From Malaya genurostris (lineage: Eukaryota > Arthropoda > Insecta > Diptera > Culicidae), in contig NC_080571.1 of assembly GCF_030247185.1 (NCBI RefSeq), positions 345,495,879 to 345,559,878 of the forward strand: a stretch of 64,000 nt of DNA, written 5' to 3'. Numbering within the stretch: position 1 is the stretch's first letter; every line of letters begins with the position of its first letter. A model generated the notes under the pieces. The model saw only the letters and a list, made by a program, of their open reading frames with translations, did not search any database and was not told the origin of the DNA. A program made the translations under genes and the position numbers. This document shows positions 1-12,268 of this stretch, piece after piece.

Positions 1-304
1 ATAGCATTATTAGAGCGTTTGAAGGACGAAATTTCAAAAAAAACGGCTGAAATTGAACGAATTGGGCTTCGAATTGCTCCCTAATCCACCGTATTCTCCA
101 GATTTGGCCCCCAGTGACTTTTTCCTGCTCTCAGACCTCAAGAGAATGCTCGCTGGTAAAAAATTTAGAAGCAATGAAGAGGTTATCGCTGAAACTGAGG
201 CCTATTTTGAGGTAAAGGACAAATCGTACTACAAAAATGGTATCGAAAAGTTGGAAGATCGCTATAATCGCTGTATCGCCTCTGGTGGCAATTATGTTGA
301 ATAA
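1..304 (+). pseudogene. mariner transposase, C-terminal part, internally deleted
   Basis: The C-terminal third of a mariner (Irritans subfamily, Himar1-like) DDD transposase, cut by the window edge. The last catalytic Asp lies in the PYSPDLAPSDFF motif, followed by the RMLAGKKFRSNEE stretch and the terminal CIASGGNYVE, with the stop at 302-304. Before it, the opening 'ALLERLKDEISKK' segment runs straight into the 'NELGFELLP' segment. The block that normally lies between them, which holds the second catalytic Asp (HQDNAPCH in this family), is missing, and the frame shifts near base 50. The copy therefore cannot encode an active enzyme. The mariner at the right edge of the window has near-identical terminal sequence and is the same family. 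Confidence 0.9.
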
Positions 305-340
305 TAAAAACGAATTTTGGCAAAAAAATGTGTGTTTCTA

Positions 341-371
341 TTAAACGATACGAACTTTTCAGCCGAACTGT
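341..371 (+). repeat. mariner 3' terminal inverted repeat
   Basis: About 28 bases here are the reverse complement, with one mismatch, of the terminal repeat at 63352-63380. This marks the 3' end of the mariner whose transposase ends at 304. The expected TA target duplication is not clear just beyond it, where a short TG run occurs. Confidence 0.85.
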
Positions 372-1190
372 GTGTGTGTTAATGCCCAAAATTCCTCGAT
401 TGGTCAAGGTTGTGGGTAATTTGGTGGATGTCTTTTGAGACGAAAGTGACATTTTTGGTAGTATACCATTCTACCGTTGATTTCGAGTAGTGGCAAGAAG
501 CAAGATCTCGCCAGAAGACAACAGGATCCTTGTGGCTTCGAATCATGGGTAGAAGTCGTTTTTGTAAACATTCCTTGATGTTTATTTCGCTGTTCATTGA
601 AGCAGTGGTGATGAAGACTTCCATCGATCGGACTGGTTAAACACTTGCCCTTCTCGCACCGTATAATATTGTGGTCCCGATAAGGATTTGTAATCGAGTT
701 TCACGTAGGTATCGTCGTCCATGATTGTGCAGTTCAAATTTCCAGCAAGAATCGTATTGTACAGCTTTCGAACCCTCGGCCTGATCGATGCTTCTTGTTT
801 CGGACTACGTTTTGGTTGTTTCTGTTTCTTATAGGTTCGAAGATTCAAACGTTCTTTAGCACGAAGAACATTTGACTTCGAAGTGCCCACTTTTTTGGCC
901 ACATCTCGAACTGAAACCTGCTTCGTTTGCTCGAACGCCTTCAGTATACGTTTATCCAACTGAGGGTTAGCAGGACCTTTTTTCGACTTGTTTTCGGTTT
1001 ATCCTCAAAGGAATTTCCTGAATTTCCTGATTGCATTTCGCACGGCTTTTTCACTTACTCCTTCCATTTTTGCTATCTTTCTCAGTGACAGTCCGCGTTC
1101 TGTGCACCATTTGTACCTAATTTTTCGACGTTGTTCTGCTGAAAGTCCACGTATTTCGAAACTAACTAATGAAAACGAATAAACAACTGC
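372..1190 (-). pseudogene. ITmD37E-type (DD37E) Tc1/mariner transposase, broken
   Basis: Read on the minus strand in several frames. A helix-turn-helix N-terminal region comes first (about 1005-1190: LSAEQRRKIRYKW, LSLRKIAKMEGVS). Next is a second HTH with the first catalytic Asp in IMDDDTY (594-959), then the second Asp in VFWRDLASCH (379-624). Past a frameshift near 430 the third catalytic residue appears in the context PIEEFWAL, after an in-frame stop. The motifs match the better copy at 34812-36074. There are at least three frame breaks and the loop holding 'VLVWQAI' in the other copy is lost. The C-terminus stops exactly where the mariner end begins, so the mariner probably inserted into this element. 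Confidence 0.8.
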
Positions 1191-3482
1191 ACAAGTGGTT
1201 AGAGAAGAGAGTAAACAACAGGACGCAGCCATAAAAATTGACAGATTCTGAACCGTTGCGAGATGGCAGCGGTTTTTGGTTGCGTCCATACGTTCTGGGA
1301 CCGCCTTTAATATCGAGATCTCCGTTAAAAATGGACGGACTTTGACAATCTATGGCTTGTTGGATAGATATTATCGTGCCGAATCAATGTCTGAAAACAT
1401 ATTCTATTTTCAAGGTCAATTGTGACGGATATTGTCAAAAAAACTGAAAATTTCGACATAAAACTTTGTATAACTCAAAAAGTAAACATTCGATATCAAA
1501 ACCATTCAATAGCGTTCAAGGTGACGAGAAGACCTTTCACACACACACGAACATTTGCTCAGTTCGTCGAGCTGAATCGATTGGTATATGACACTCGGCT
1601 TCGGAAAATTTTTCTTAAGTTTGAGCGAATTCTATACCTATTTTTTATATTTATGAAAAGGTAAATAATAAAGATCTTTACCCGAATCCGAAAAAAAACT
1701 CGAGTATTCGGGTTCGAATACCTGAAACACAAAAAAAAATTTGAATCTGAACTCGACTTGTACTTGTTTAAAATGAAAAAGTCGTCACCGCCATTTAAAA
1801 ATCTGTGTTTTAAATTGAAAAATCTGTTTATAATCTGTGATGGATATTTTTGCTTTAGATCTGTGATAGATGAAATGTATTTTTCAGAGTCATAAACATT
1901 ATAATAGAGGTATATTTTTCATATTAATCTTTTGAAATGGTGATTTTGGTGATTTTTGATACATCATAAGATTTGCCTTATGATTTTGACTTCATCACTT
2001 TTACTTGATCATTTTTCAAACATAAACAAACATTGTCATAGTTACGGCGCATGCAACAATCAGACGCTTGTTGTTTTGCTTCAAATGTTGATTGAACTGA
2101 AACTGACGCTGAACCTAGTTCATCAAGGGGTCCTCACTCTGACCAGACCAGCTCTGATTTCTCCTAAAAAATAGGTAGAAATGATTTTCAGTGCTTTTCA
2201 AATGATACAAGAGAAATCGCAGAACACTCTTTGTTTTTAACTAGAAGACTATAACGAGTTTAATTACAAAACAGAAATTCAAAAATGATTAAACTATGAT
2301 GACGCAATGGGCAATTGCAAAAAAAGAGTAAACTTTATTCCAAGGCCTTTGTTCTGGTGACTGCTAGACTGTTGATTCAGCCGTTCGACGATAGAGTCGC
2401 CAATAACATGTGACAGTAACATATTCGTTTTATAGAACAGCTTATTGGCAGATGAAACAATATTTGACTTGAATGTTTATCGATGTTAATTTCACTACTT
2501 AAGGGCTGAGGACAGTACCGTAAAATGGTAGGTTTTCTGCTATTTTCCCGTTTCAAATCAAATTTTCTTGGAAACGGTGCATAATGTAGAAAAACCCACC
2601 TGAAAATGTCTTCTAAATTTAGTTGAGAATATTCTGTGAAACTTTCAGAATGATTCATTGAGTTTAGCGGTCGTGTTGTATTTTTTCCTGACTGAAGAAC
2701 TGGTGAAAATTGGAACGCTCGGAAACGCATACCTCTACTTGTTCATCGAATATCTCGGCTTTGAAGGCTTGTATCATAAATCTACCGTAACAAAGTCTAG
2801 ATAATTTAGTTTAGATGCGATTAGTACATAAAAACATATATGTTATCGCGATAAAAATAAAGTCTTGTATTTTTCTGTGAAATAAAGTCAGTTTCAATGC
2901 ATCCGCCATTTTTTTCGCTTTGGTTTCCTGATAGCATTCTAAAAAAAGAGAGAGAAATAAAATTGGCTCGACAAGGCTGCCAAACACACAGACATGCAAT
3001 CTTTGTGAAAGTTGAATTTCTCATCAAAATAATAAAATGTATGCTGGCAACCCGGTACAGTTTGCTCATATACGAGAGAGTACAAGAGAAATGCGATGCG
3101 CAAAAGGGAATTGAGCGAGCCACGTGGTCGATTTGAAACTCAACACGCGACCCTCTGTCTTTAGACCTTATAATGATCGTCACGAGCTAGCTGAATAGAC
3201 AGAATTTATACTTTAAAAATATAATTTTTCATATTTGGTTTTGAAGAATTTTTTAAATTGTGAGCGGATTTTTTGTTTCTATTTATTTATTACTTTCAAT
3301 GCAAGTTTGAAAAAAAAGAGAATGCACAAACTTGTTTTTTATAATTAAAAAAATCACTTATTAGAAAAAAATTTCATTTCATTTCTAGAATACTGTAAAA
3401 AGTTTCGATGCATATAAAATAAATAATTACTCAAACACTAATTCAATCTAAAATTGACGTAGATAAAATCGATCTAACTGAT
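1191..3482. other. intergenic, no gene seen
   Basis: AT-rich sequence with no supported coding region. It holds one degenerate dispersed-repeat fragment (listed separately) and otherwise simple A/T-rich sequence. Confidence 0.6.
1515..1612 (+). repeat. fragment of the 'CGACGAACTGAG' dispersed repeat
   Basis: It has a CA-rich tract, then 'cagttcgtcgagctgaa', then 'tggtatatgacactcgg'. The same module ends the complete copy at 58107-58680. Only the terminal portion survives. Confidence 0.6.
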
Positions 3483-4374
3483 TCATTTCTCATGCTTTAC
3501 TTCTACAACATACGGTTGCAGTTCAATGTTTGGTGTGGCAAAAATATCCTTTCGCAACTGACTCAAAGCTTCCATACTGGACATACCACCGCGAGCAGCA
3601 GCCAAAAGTGGGAACGGACCGCTACGAGTTGCATCCAGCGCATCGATATTACTCGGAACGATGATACAATCCACCTGATTGGTTTTGACGAAGAACGTAC
3701 GACTGATGCCAAATTTATTCAGCACTTCGTAAGCACGGAACATGGTTTTAGCTTGCGGGACTCGCTCGCGGGTCATCAGCCAGGCCGACACTGGAATAGA
3801 AATATGGTAGAGAAACGGAAATTCTGTACTCGATCAAACCTATCAAACCGGTATGCCCAAAGGGACCGACGTTACTGCAAGAATAGAGCACTGCGTAGGT
3901 GGTGTAATCAGTTCCCAGAACCAAAACGGACGCATTGTAATTCACCGAAAACGACTGATACATGATCGTATATTGTCCGTCCCCAGCTCGTCCCGGTGGA
4001 GCTAAAATTCCGGAAATGGTTCGCTCTACGTTGTTACTGTTTTCAGAAAATTGAAAGTCAGTCTAAAGCGAGCATCAGGAAAAATTAACTTCTGCATTTA
4101 AAACTTACAAAGAATTGGTAAGCGCATTCTTAACGACGATTTTATCATCCGACTGCAACTCGTACGTTGCCGAAACACACTTCGTAGCCACTTCACTTAC
4201 GGTGAAGTACCGTTCGGCTTCGTACCACGTTCCCAGGAATTTGGTACGATTAAATTTCTCGATCGGACAGTGCACAGGACATGCTCCCAAAGCAGGGATC
4301 TGGGCCTGCACGAATGTCACCACCGAACACAGTCCTAGCACACCGATCAACACTTGGCACCTGAGATCAACCAT
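3483..4374 (-). CDS. secreted lipocalin A (apolipoprotein D-like), 3 exons
   Basis: Complement of 3483-3790, 3849-4036 and 4109-4374: 762 nt, 253 aa. Residues 1-24 form a signal peptide ending VQAQ before IPALG. The lipocalin GxW motif is in FLGTWYEAERYF (about residues 47-58), the strand F/G region is TDYTTYAVLYSC, and the C-terminal Arg motif is SAWLMTRER. Cysteines are placed as in ApoD-type lipocalins. Lipocalins of this family are secreted beta-barrels that carry small hydrophobic ligands such as lipids, pheromones or bilins; the ligand here is unknown. Both introns have GT/AG ends, are 58 and 72 nt, and interrupt codons in phases 1 and 2. Those positions match lipocalin B exactly, and the middle exon is 188 nt in both. 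A TATA box lies about 80 bp upstream of the ATG. Confidence 0.93.
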
Positions 4375-4455
4375 GTTGCGGACTCAACGCTCACTGATGA
4401 TCTTGAATGTTTCGAAACTCACCGTCAAATAGCTGGACCAAACCTAGAGCCGATC

Positions 4456-4464
4456 ATTTTTATA
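4456..4464 (-). promoter_or_regulatory. TATA box of lipocalin A
   Basis: TATAAAAAT on the minus strand, about 80 bp upstream of the ATG at 4374. This places the transcript start near 4430 and leaves a short 5' UTR. Confidence 0.6.
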
Positions 4465-5101
4465 CTTCGAAAGTTTTCGGGAATATAGCGGTAAATTTCG
4501 GGACTCTATCAGTGGATCCCCGCTGTGGATGATTAGCCACTAACTTCAACATCGGACGGATCACGCAAATTCATCAATCGGATCGTTATACTCCCGAACA
4601 AAGCATAGATAAAGTCGGCATGAGCACTTAATTAAGAATGTTGACGTCTTGATAATATCTGATACGGGCCGGCCATTCGTGCACTGTAGAAAGTAGAAGA
4701 CACAAGCAGTGAAATGATCACGGAATGACATTCTATCAATCATCGCATTTCTCTTTGTGAGTGCTAATCCGTAAAATAATCTTTCCATAGCCGGTGTTTA
4801 CGGTTCCCGCAGACAGGTTGAGTCCGATGAAAGATCAATCAAATGAATCTACAAGACCATCACCGAATAACTCGAGTAATCTACACCTTTCATTAAAATA
4901 CAATTTTCTCTAATTGATGTTTGTGTTTGATTGATCCGGCCTTCTACATAGGTTTAGGTTGGTTACTTTGGAATTATTATGATTGATCACACTATATTTA
5001 TACCGGAGGGGTTTCCTTCCATTGGGTGCAACATCGCAAAAAAGGGGCAAAAACGAAAAAAAAAAAACAAAAGGCTTATCACATTAACTGAAAATTGTAA
5101 T
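4465..5101. other. upstream region of lipocalin A, no gene seen
   Basis: No supported coding region. GATA-like motifs occur around 4650 on both strands, but nothing shows that they are used. Confidence 0.5.
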
Positions 5102-6113
5102 AACCTCCATTTACGAACTAAACGGGGGTTCGTAAAAAGAGGTAGTTCGTAAAAAAAGTTTACGTTATTTGGAATTTACTTCGTAAAAAAAGTTTTGTGT
5201 GATTACTGTAAAAACCGCGCATCATATGTTTATTTTCGGAACGGATGTGAAGAGAAAGTGCAAGAAAATTATGTTTGGGCTCGTTTCAAAATCCAAGATG
5301 GCGGCTTCCGGTTTTTTGAGATTGCCTAAAACCCCTAACAATATGGGTATCTTCGGAACGGAATTGATGAGTAGATGTCAGAAAACGATATTTGAGGTAG
5401 TTTTGAAATTCAAGATGGCGACTTCCGATTTGTTGATATTCCTTGAAAACCCTTACAATATGGATATTTTTGGAACGGTATAGTGTTTTAAAGGGATACC
5501 AAGTTAAAGGAAAATGGTTAAAACTTTCAAAAGATACTAATAAACCGGACGTCACTGTTTTGCATTTCAAAACCACCTCAAATATAATTTTCCGACGTCT
5601 ACTTTTAAATCTCATTCCGAAAGCACCCATATTGTAAGGGGTTTCAAGGAATATCAACAGACCGGAAGTCGCCATCTTGGATTTCAGAACCACTTCAAAC
5701 ATCATTTTCTGACATCTACTCATCAAGTCCGTTCCGAAAAAACCCATATTGCAAGGGTTTTCAAGGAAACCTCAAATATCGTTTCCCGACATCTATTCAT
5801 TAACCACGTTCCGAAAATACCCATATTGCAAGGGTTTTCAAGGAATATCAACAAACCGGAAGTCGCCATCTTGGATTTCCAAAATACCTCAAACATCATT
5901 TTCCGGAATCTACTCTTTAAACCTGTTCCAAAAATACCCATATTGTATTAGTTTCCATGGAGTCGGAAATCGCTTTCGATGAATGACAAAACCTCTTTTT
6001 ACGAAGTAGGTTCGTAAGAAAAGTAAAAAAAGATTACGTTATTTGGGATTTGGTTCGTAAAAAGAGGTACGTAAAAAGAGGTAACGTATAAAAAGTGTTC
6101 GTAAACGGAGGTT
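5102..6113. mobile_element. foldback / MITE-like element with inverted internal repeats
   Basis: The ends are inverted repeats: 'aacctccatttacgaac' on the left and its near reverse complement at about 6097-6113. Several 'ttcgtaaaaagaggta' modules sit just inside each end. The interior holds a ~120-bp unit ('tatgggtatcttcggaacgg' to 'caagatggcgacttcc') in direct orientation about twice (5214-5480), then about four times inverted (5560-5950). A full transcript would fold into a long hairpin. Long open frames across this area are by-products of the repeat. No transposase is present, so the element is non-autonomous. Confidence 0.75.
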
Positions 6114-7295
6114 TGGGTGTACTATAGATTTGAGAAGGATTTTAAAAGCTTCACTTGTGGATCCGATTGATATCACTTGACAATCAAGATACAATGTTTT
6201 GGACTCCTCAGATTGATCATCTCAACAGCTTCATTGCCGACCGCCTTCATTTCCATCGTTCACATCTGAAAGATAAACGATGAAAGTAAGAAAAAAGTAC
6301 TATACTTCACCTATTTTACGGAAGGACGACGACTTGTCAGACAGAAGATATGACTATAGAATGTTATCTTTTTTTCCTCTCCTAAGGGTGAAGCTAGAGA
6401 AAAAGCGACACGCGACGGGAGGCGAAGCGATGCGAAACTTGACAGATCGCACGGAGTCGCGCGGCTGAGCTTCTTCCATTCAAGTTTAGAAGAAAAATCG
6501 GTCAGTAGTCGCTTCGCAATTATTATAAATTATAGGGCGATGAAAGTCAAAACATTCAAATCGTCACTCAAAATGACGATGCAAAACTAGTACGCGACGG
6601 TACGTGCGGCTTTTCTCCATTCGCAGCGTGCATATATCATTCGACACAGTTCATCGAGCTGTGCGATGTATGTGGTTGTGTGTGTATGTGTGTGAGTATG
6701 TGTCAAATAATGTCACTCATAAAATAAGAAATCTCGTATTCCCATAGGTTGCTGTTGAATTTCACACCGTCATTTAGAGCGACGAAGGGTGAAATTCTTC
6801 TAGATTTGGCTTAAAACTGATTCAATTTGTATCTTCTGGTGATATTTTTGAAAATATAAGTAATATGAGAAAGGCACCATTACACCACTAGGTGGATTAA
6901 CAAAGGTTTTTGTTTCATAATCTTCGGAACGGAGTTCCTAAGAAAACTTGTTGACTTAATTAGACTATCTACCAGGCAATTGTTTGCGGTATTTCCCGAT
7001 AACTGAGTGTAAATGGAATAAATATCGAATGCATCGCCACATCGTTCTGCTTGTGTGCTATCCGACCTCGTTACCTCTCGTTCGGTCCATACTGAAGTAA
7101 AGAAACCTAGCTTTGAATAGACCTGGGAAACATGCATGAATATCTGTTTATTAATCTTATTTTTATGTGTATTACATCAACATTTTACAGTACAAGTGTT
7201 CTGACCCTTTGGCCTTTCATCTTTGTTGTTCATACGATTCGTTATTAATAATAGGTGTTTTAGTTACTTTTGTTTTACATACAAATGTTTAATCA
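6114..7295. other. intergenic with dispersed-repeat remnant
   Basis: No gene is seen. A reverse-oriented remnant of the dispersed repeat occupies about 6640-6920: 'cagttcatcgagct', then a GT-rich tract, then 'atatgagaaaggc' and 'attacaccactaggtgg'. These are the reverse complement of the ends of the copy at 58107-58680. Confidence 0.6.
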
Positions 7296-7299
7296 TAAT

Positions 7300-7562
7300 T
7301 GTTATATCAGCCTTCAGATGATTATTTCTTTCAGTGCATATTCGATTTAGAACTTATTTCCTGAACATAAATTAATGTAACTAGTATGAATTTACAGTGT
7401 GCTTTGACACACTCACACTATGTTAATTTATAAGCATAAAACTATTTGGAAATAGATGAGCTGGCTCAGTTTTAGTTTGACTTCCAACTTACTTACAGTT
7501 TCTGTATTTCATTCAGACGAAAGCCTTACCACAGCTATTCCATTCCTGTGAAGACGTTATAA
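7300..7562 (+). repeat. 5' LTR of the Gypsy element
   Basis: Starts TGTTATATCAG and ends GACGTTATAA. It matches 16714-16976 except for one base in the 'ggctcagttttag' segment, which reads 'ggctcagatttag' in the 3' copy. Confidence 0.93.
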
Positions 7563-7580
7563 GTGGCGACGAGAAAAAGT
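7563..7580 (+). promoter_or_regulatory. primer-binding site of the Gypsy element
   Basis: GTGGCGACGAGAAAAAG directly follows the 5' LTR, where the tRNA primer anneals in LTR retrotransposons. I cannot identify the tRNA with confidence. Confidence 0.65.
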
Positions 7581-7723
7581 TCAGGTGCACGTGATTTTGT
7601 TGGCTAATATTAGGCAGGTGGCATCAAGGTTAAAGGGCGGCGTCTTCATTTTGTCTTGGAGGAAACGCCAGTTCGGGTTCCCCAGCAGCACGTGTAAAAG
7701 TAAAAAAAGGTCACCGTGTGTTA

Positions 7724-9123
7724 CCCAAGTAGCATTCCGCAACTAGTTCTGATACGACAAAGTCCAAACTATGTTGCAACAAGAGCACGAGTATGTGTTT
7801 TATGTTATACTGGTTAAAACATGGTGACAGCAATGTTTTATCATAACATAACTAGTTACGAAATAGTTATTTAGGTTTCCAATCATAACATCTTTGTGTC
7901 ATATTGAATTTAATATAATTTATAAGCTATCGTTACTTAATCCAAACATATTTTTAATCACAACAATGCTTCTAGCCACTAGTTGAAAATAAGTTTATTT
8001 GACTTCAATAGTAGCAACCCATAACTAGTTTTGATACCACTCAATTCAATTGTGTTGCAACAAGAGCACGAACATGTTTTTTTATGTTATACTGGTTTAA
8101 ACAAGGTGACAGTAGTGTTTCTTTATAACGTAAACATTAAACTAACTATCATTTGTAAGTTATCGTTACTTGATTCTAACATATCTTTAATCACAGCTAT
8201 GTTTTAAGCTACTAGTTGAAAAAAGGTTTATTTTCCGTTGCGAAACCATTATAAATACGTTAACGTATGTGTGAATCGTTACTGTGAATTGATATAGCAA
8301 TAACTTAGATATTATAAGATTATAACGAATAATTTTTTCATTAATTCAGATAGTTATCGATAAGTTTTCCCAACGTTATGACAACTAAAATGCAAACAAA
8401 ACAACCTTTGTTAGCTTGAATATGGCGAACACAATATGGAGTCTCAAGAGGTGTATGAAACGTAAATAAAACCAGGATATTACTTTTTTCAAAACTACTT
8501 TTTGCCGAAAATAGTGAAAGGCAGAATAGTCATTTTTGTTCTATGCACTCTCATAAACACGAAGAAAATAATATAGGGATTGAACAACGATTGTGATAAT
8601 ATTGTAGTTCTCATGATATATGAATTTAAAATGATGAGAAATCACTCTACTTGGAATAATTTTGAGCATTCTGAACATAGGGTTATTTTGTTGTTTATTT
8701 TTTATATCTTAATAAACAGATTTTGATTGAAGGCGCATAAAAAACAGTAAAGTAAAATTGAATTCCACTCGACAGTTTTTGGATCGTTGTGAAATTTGTA
8801 CCTTGTATCAAGTTTGTGACTTAAAGTACTCTTCTGCTTTTTTATTGATGATAGAAAAGTATTCTGGATTCATTCAATGTTTATAATGTCGATGGTGACT
8901 AAGTTTCAACTAGTTTACTTGAAAACAAGTTCAAGGTATGAAAAGATAAGTTGTTTCATTATGGCATTACAACGTAACGACAACATATTTTAACCGACTT
9001 AACAACTAGTAGAAACTGCGCTTTTTGAGTCATGCAAGTAGTTAGATGTTAGTAACAATCACTCAAATATCTGGTTGCAAACTAGTCACAAACAAGCTAG
9101 CGTAACAAAAATTGTTACTTGGG
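7724..9123. mobile_element. 1.4-kb MITE in the Gypsy leader
   Basis: The ends are CCCAAGTAGCA (left) and TGTTACTTGGG (right), an inverted pair, flanked by TA on both sides (7722-7723 and 9124-9125). It has no coding capacity. The interior carries an imperfect direct repeat of about 280 bp: the module 'gttgcaacaagagcacga' followed by 'atgttatactggtt' occurs near 7770 and again near 8055. It lies between the LTR and gag, so it lengthens the 5' leader without breaking an open frame. Confidence 0.8.
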
Positions 9124-9678
9124 TAAGAACTTTGTTTTGGATTGACCAGTTTCGTGGGCTACAACAGTAAGTACACGTTCCAATTTGCTTTTTGACAAGT
9201 GGAAAAAGTGCAGTGATAAGAATCAAAAGTGAAAAATTCTTTTGTGATAGCCATTTTGTTAGGCGGCGTCGTTTTCTTTTAAGGGTAATGCAGTTATTTT
9301 GACCGGTGAGTGTTGTCGACAGGTCGCGGGAATCTGTAGAGTCCTGCTCATTTTTTTTTATTGTTAAAAAAAAATATATATATATATATCCGTATATTTT
9401 TATTACGACTTTTTATATATTGATATTAACGGTGAATTTTCTTGTATAATTATTTAGACGCAGGAAGATTTTCCAGCTAACTGGCTGAGGAAGATTATTG
9501 GTTGGATAGCGTTTGTTCCCGTTTTTGAAGAATATAAATATATTCCATTGTTGGGATTAGTGTTGCAGTTTGGTCGCTAAAATTTGGCGGCGGAAACCTT
9601 GAAGGATACATTTGGTAAGCGAACATCTTTTGTTTTACATCTATTGTTCTATTTTTGTGTGACAATTTTATAATAGAG

Positions 9679-11871
9679 ATGGCTCAAATGAATATGGCGG
9701 CCATGATTGAGCCTTATAGAAAAGGAGCTTCCTTTTCGGACTGGATAGAACGTCTCGGTTATTTTTTTGCAATGAGCAATGTTGCGGAAGAGGCAAAGAA
9801 ATCTCATTTTATAACCCTTAGTGGCCCATCAGTTTTCGCCGGATTGAAGTTATTGTTTCCTAACAGCAATTTGGCGGATGTTGCTTATGAAACAATGGTT
9901 GAAAAACTTAAAGCACGTTTTGATAAGGTTGAATCTGACATAATACAGCGTTTCAAATTTAACAATCGTAAGCAACATCCGGACGAAACGGCTGAGGATT
10001 TTGTACTTGCAATCAACTTGCAAGCGGAATTTTGCAATTTTAAAAATTTTAAGGATGAGGCGATTCGCGAGCGCATCGTTGCCGATTTGCGGGATGAGGT
10101 TCTCCAACAACGATTGCTCAATGAGCAAAACTTGACGCTAGATTCAGCGGAAAAGTTGATAGCCACATGGGAGATGGCAGGGGCAAATGCCAGATCGTTG
10201 GGAATTGGTTCAAAGGCAGAACAAATTTCTTATATGAAAAATGACATTCAAAAACCGCGAAATACAACCTTGGAGAAACTGGCAGCAACGTTCTCTCGGG
10301 CCAGAGCGGAAGATGTAGAATCACGGCCAGCCAGGAATAGAGATTCAGTAAAAAATCGTTTAGGTTTTAGACCATATAGCTATTCTAGGGGAAAGGAGGG
10401 TGGATTTCATTATTCTACAGGATATCGTCCGGCTGAATGGAGGAGTGGACAAGATGCACAACGAAATGAGAACCGTGTCTGCGATTTTTGTGGCGTAAAG
10501 GGACATTTGAAGAGAAAGTGTTTCAAGTTAAAAAACCTTCGCAAGAATACGGTTCAATTTGTAGACTCTGGAGTAGGACCGAGCCGGATTAGCGATTTGT
10601 TCAGTCGTTTGGATACCAATCTTTCGGACAGCGATGAAGACAAGAACGATTCAGGTGAACTACAATGCATGCTCGTGTCGTCTATTAATCGCATTAGCAA
10701 TCCATGTTTAATAAATTTCGAAATCGAAGGTAAACCTTTTAAAATGGAGGTAGACTGTGGATCATCAGTTTCGGTGATAGGAAAAAGACAGTATTTTTCG
10801 AATTTTCAGAAATCCTTATCGAAATCTAACAAGCAATTGATAGTTGTCAATGGAGCGAAGCTTGATATTGAGGGAGAGGCTAACGTTATGGTCAAATGTA
10901 GAGGGAAACAAGCAAAAATGAAACTGCTAGTGCTAAACTGTGACAATGATTTCTTTCCTTTACTAGGCCGTCCTTGGTTGGATTTATTTTTTTCTGGCTG
11001 GCGAAAGTTTTTTTCGGATAAATTGTCTGTTAATAATGTGGTGTCAAACGAGAATCAATGTGTGTCAATTGTAAATGACATGAAACAAAAGTTTCCAAAC
11101 GTTTTTATTAAAAATTTTTCAATTCCTATAGACGGTTTCGAAGCTGATTTGGCTTTGAAAGACAGCGTACCTATTTTCAAAAAAGCTTATGACGTTCCTT
11201 ATAGACTTAGGAAGAAAGTTTTAGATTATTTAGGCAAATTAGAAAGAGAAAAAGTAATTACTCCATTAAAAACTAGTGAGTGGGCATCCCCAGTAATTGT
11301 TGTTACAAAGAAAAATAACGATATCAGGCTTGTTATTGACTGCAAGGTGTCAATAAATAAATGCATCATCCCAAATACATACCCTTTACCTTCAGCCCAG
11401 GATTTATTCGCTAGATTAGCAGGCTGCAAGTGTTTTTGTGCTCTCGATTTAGAAGGGGCATATACACAGCTTTTGCTGTCGAGCAGATCTCGAAAATTTG
11501 TAGTGATAAATACTATAAAAGGGCTATTCACATATAACAGATTACCGCAAGGGGCTTCCTGTAGTGCATCGATTTTCCAGCAAGTTATGGATCAGGTGTT
11601 AGAGGGAATTGAATACGTATTCTGCTACTTAGATGATGTTTTAATAGCGGGTGCTGATATGGCAGATTGTACTAAGAAGTTATATCAAGTTTTGGAAAGA
11701 TTGGATAAAGTCAAAATTAAAGTAAATTTAGAGAAATGCAAGTTTTTTGTGACAGAGCTGGATTATCTTGGACACATAATCAGCGATAAGGGTCTTTCGC
11801 CATGTCCAGATAAAGTTTCAACCATACAGAATGCTAAAATACCAAAAAATGTTTCTGAACTCAAATCTTTT
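9679..11871 (+). pseudogene. Gypsy gag-pol, first part: Gag, protease, RT palm
   Basis: The first ATG in frame is at 9679 (MAQMNMAAM). Order of domains: a Gag capsid-like region of about 250 aa; a CCHC zinc knuckle (CDFCGVKGHLKRKC); an aspartic protease with DCGSS in place of the usual D-S/T-G; and a reverse transcriptase with the SEWASPVIVV, RLVIDCK, LPQGAS and YLDDVL motifs. Gag and Pol share one frame with no shift. The RT runs intact to the segment VSELKSF, then is cut by a non-coding insertion at about 11872. Reading on gives a false tail ending at 11970. The part after the insertion resumes at LGLINYYHKF. Confidence 0.92.
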
Positions 11872-12183
11872 GTCGTGAATACGACTTACTTTACTATGGG
11901 GCGCCTTTTCAAAATTAGCCATATGGAAGAATGGGCAGAACTTAATCGTGAATATCTCGACTTGTATTAATGGTAGCAACATAATTCTTTCACCATTTCA
12001 TCAAAAATATGATCAGGAATTCAGGATAATATTTTGAACAGTGTGCGATAACCACAAACAACTCAAAAATTAAGTTTTCTTAAAATTTGAAAACAACGCG
12101 GAAAACTTTTTACTTTCGCTTGGGTTTTTCGCGCAAGGACGACGATTTTGAGATAGTCAGGCACATATCTTCAACTGAATGCG

Positions 12184-12191
12184 TATAAAAG
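12184..12191 (+). promoter_or_regulatory. TATA box inside element X
   Basis: TATAAAAG followed by GGGAACCGTGG. The inverted copy of the element carries the same box and flank at 48981-48988, so it has been kept in both copies. Confidence 0.6.
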
Positions 12192-12268
12192 GGGAACCGT
12201 GGTCGAAAATCGATCATTTCTTCTTGTGCGTTCGATGGAAGCAGACGTCGTGGGAGTGGAATCATCAA

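Noticed and set aside
5286..5941. Open frames of 72-153 aa on the minus strand with repeated 'MGIFGT' starts
   Set aside because: They follow the ~120-bp repeat unit of the foldback element and occur in several frames and both orientations.
11871..11970. True C-terminus of the Gypsy polyprotein at 11970
   Set aside because: The last ~33 codons read element X sequence that also occurs at 13175 and 62480. The real continuation is at 14546.
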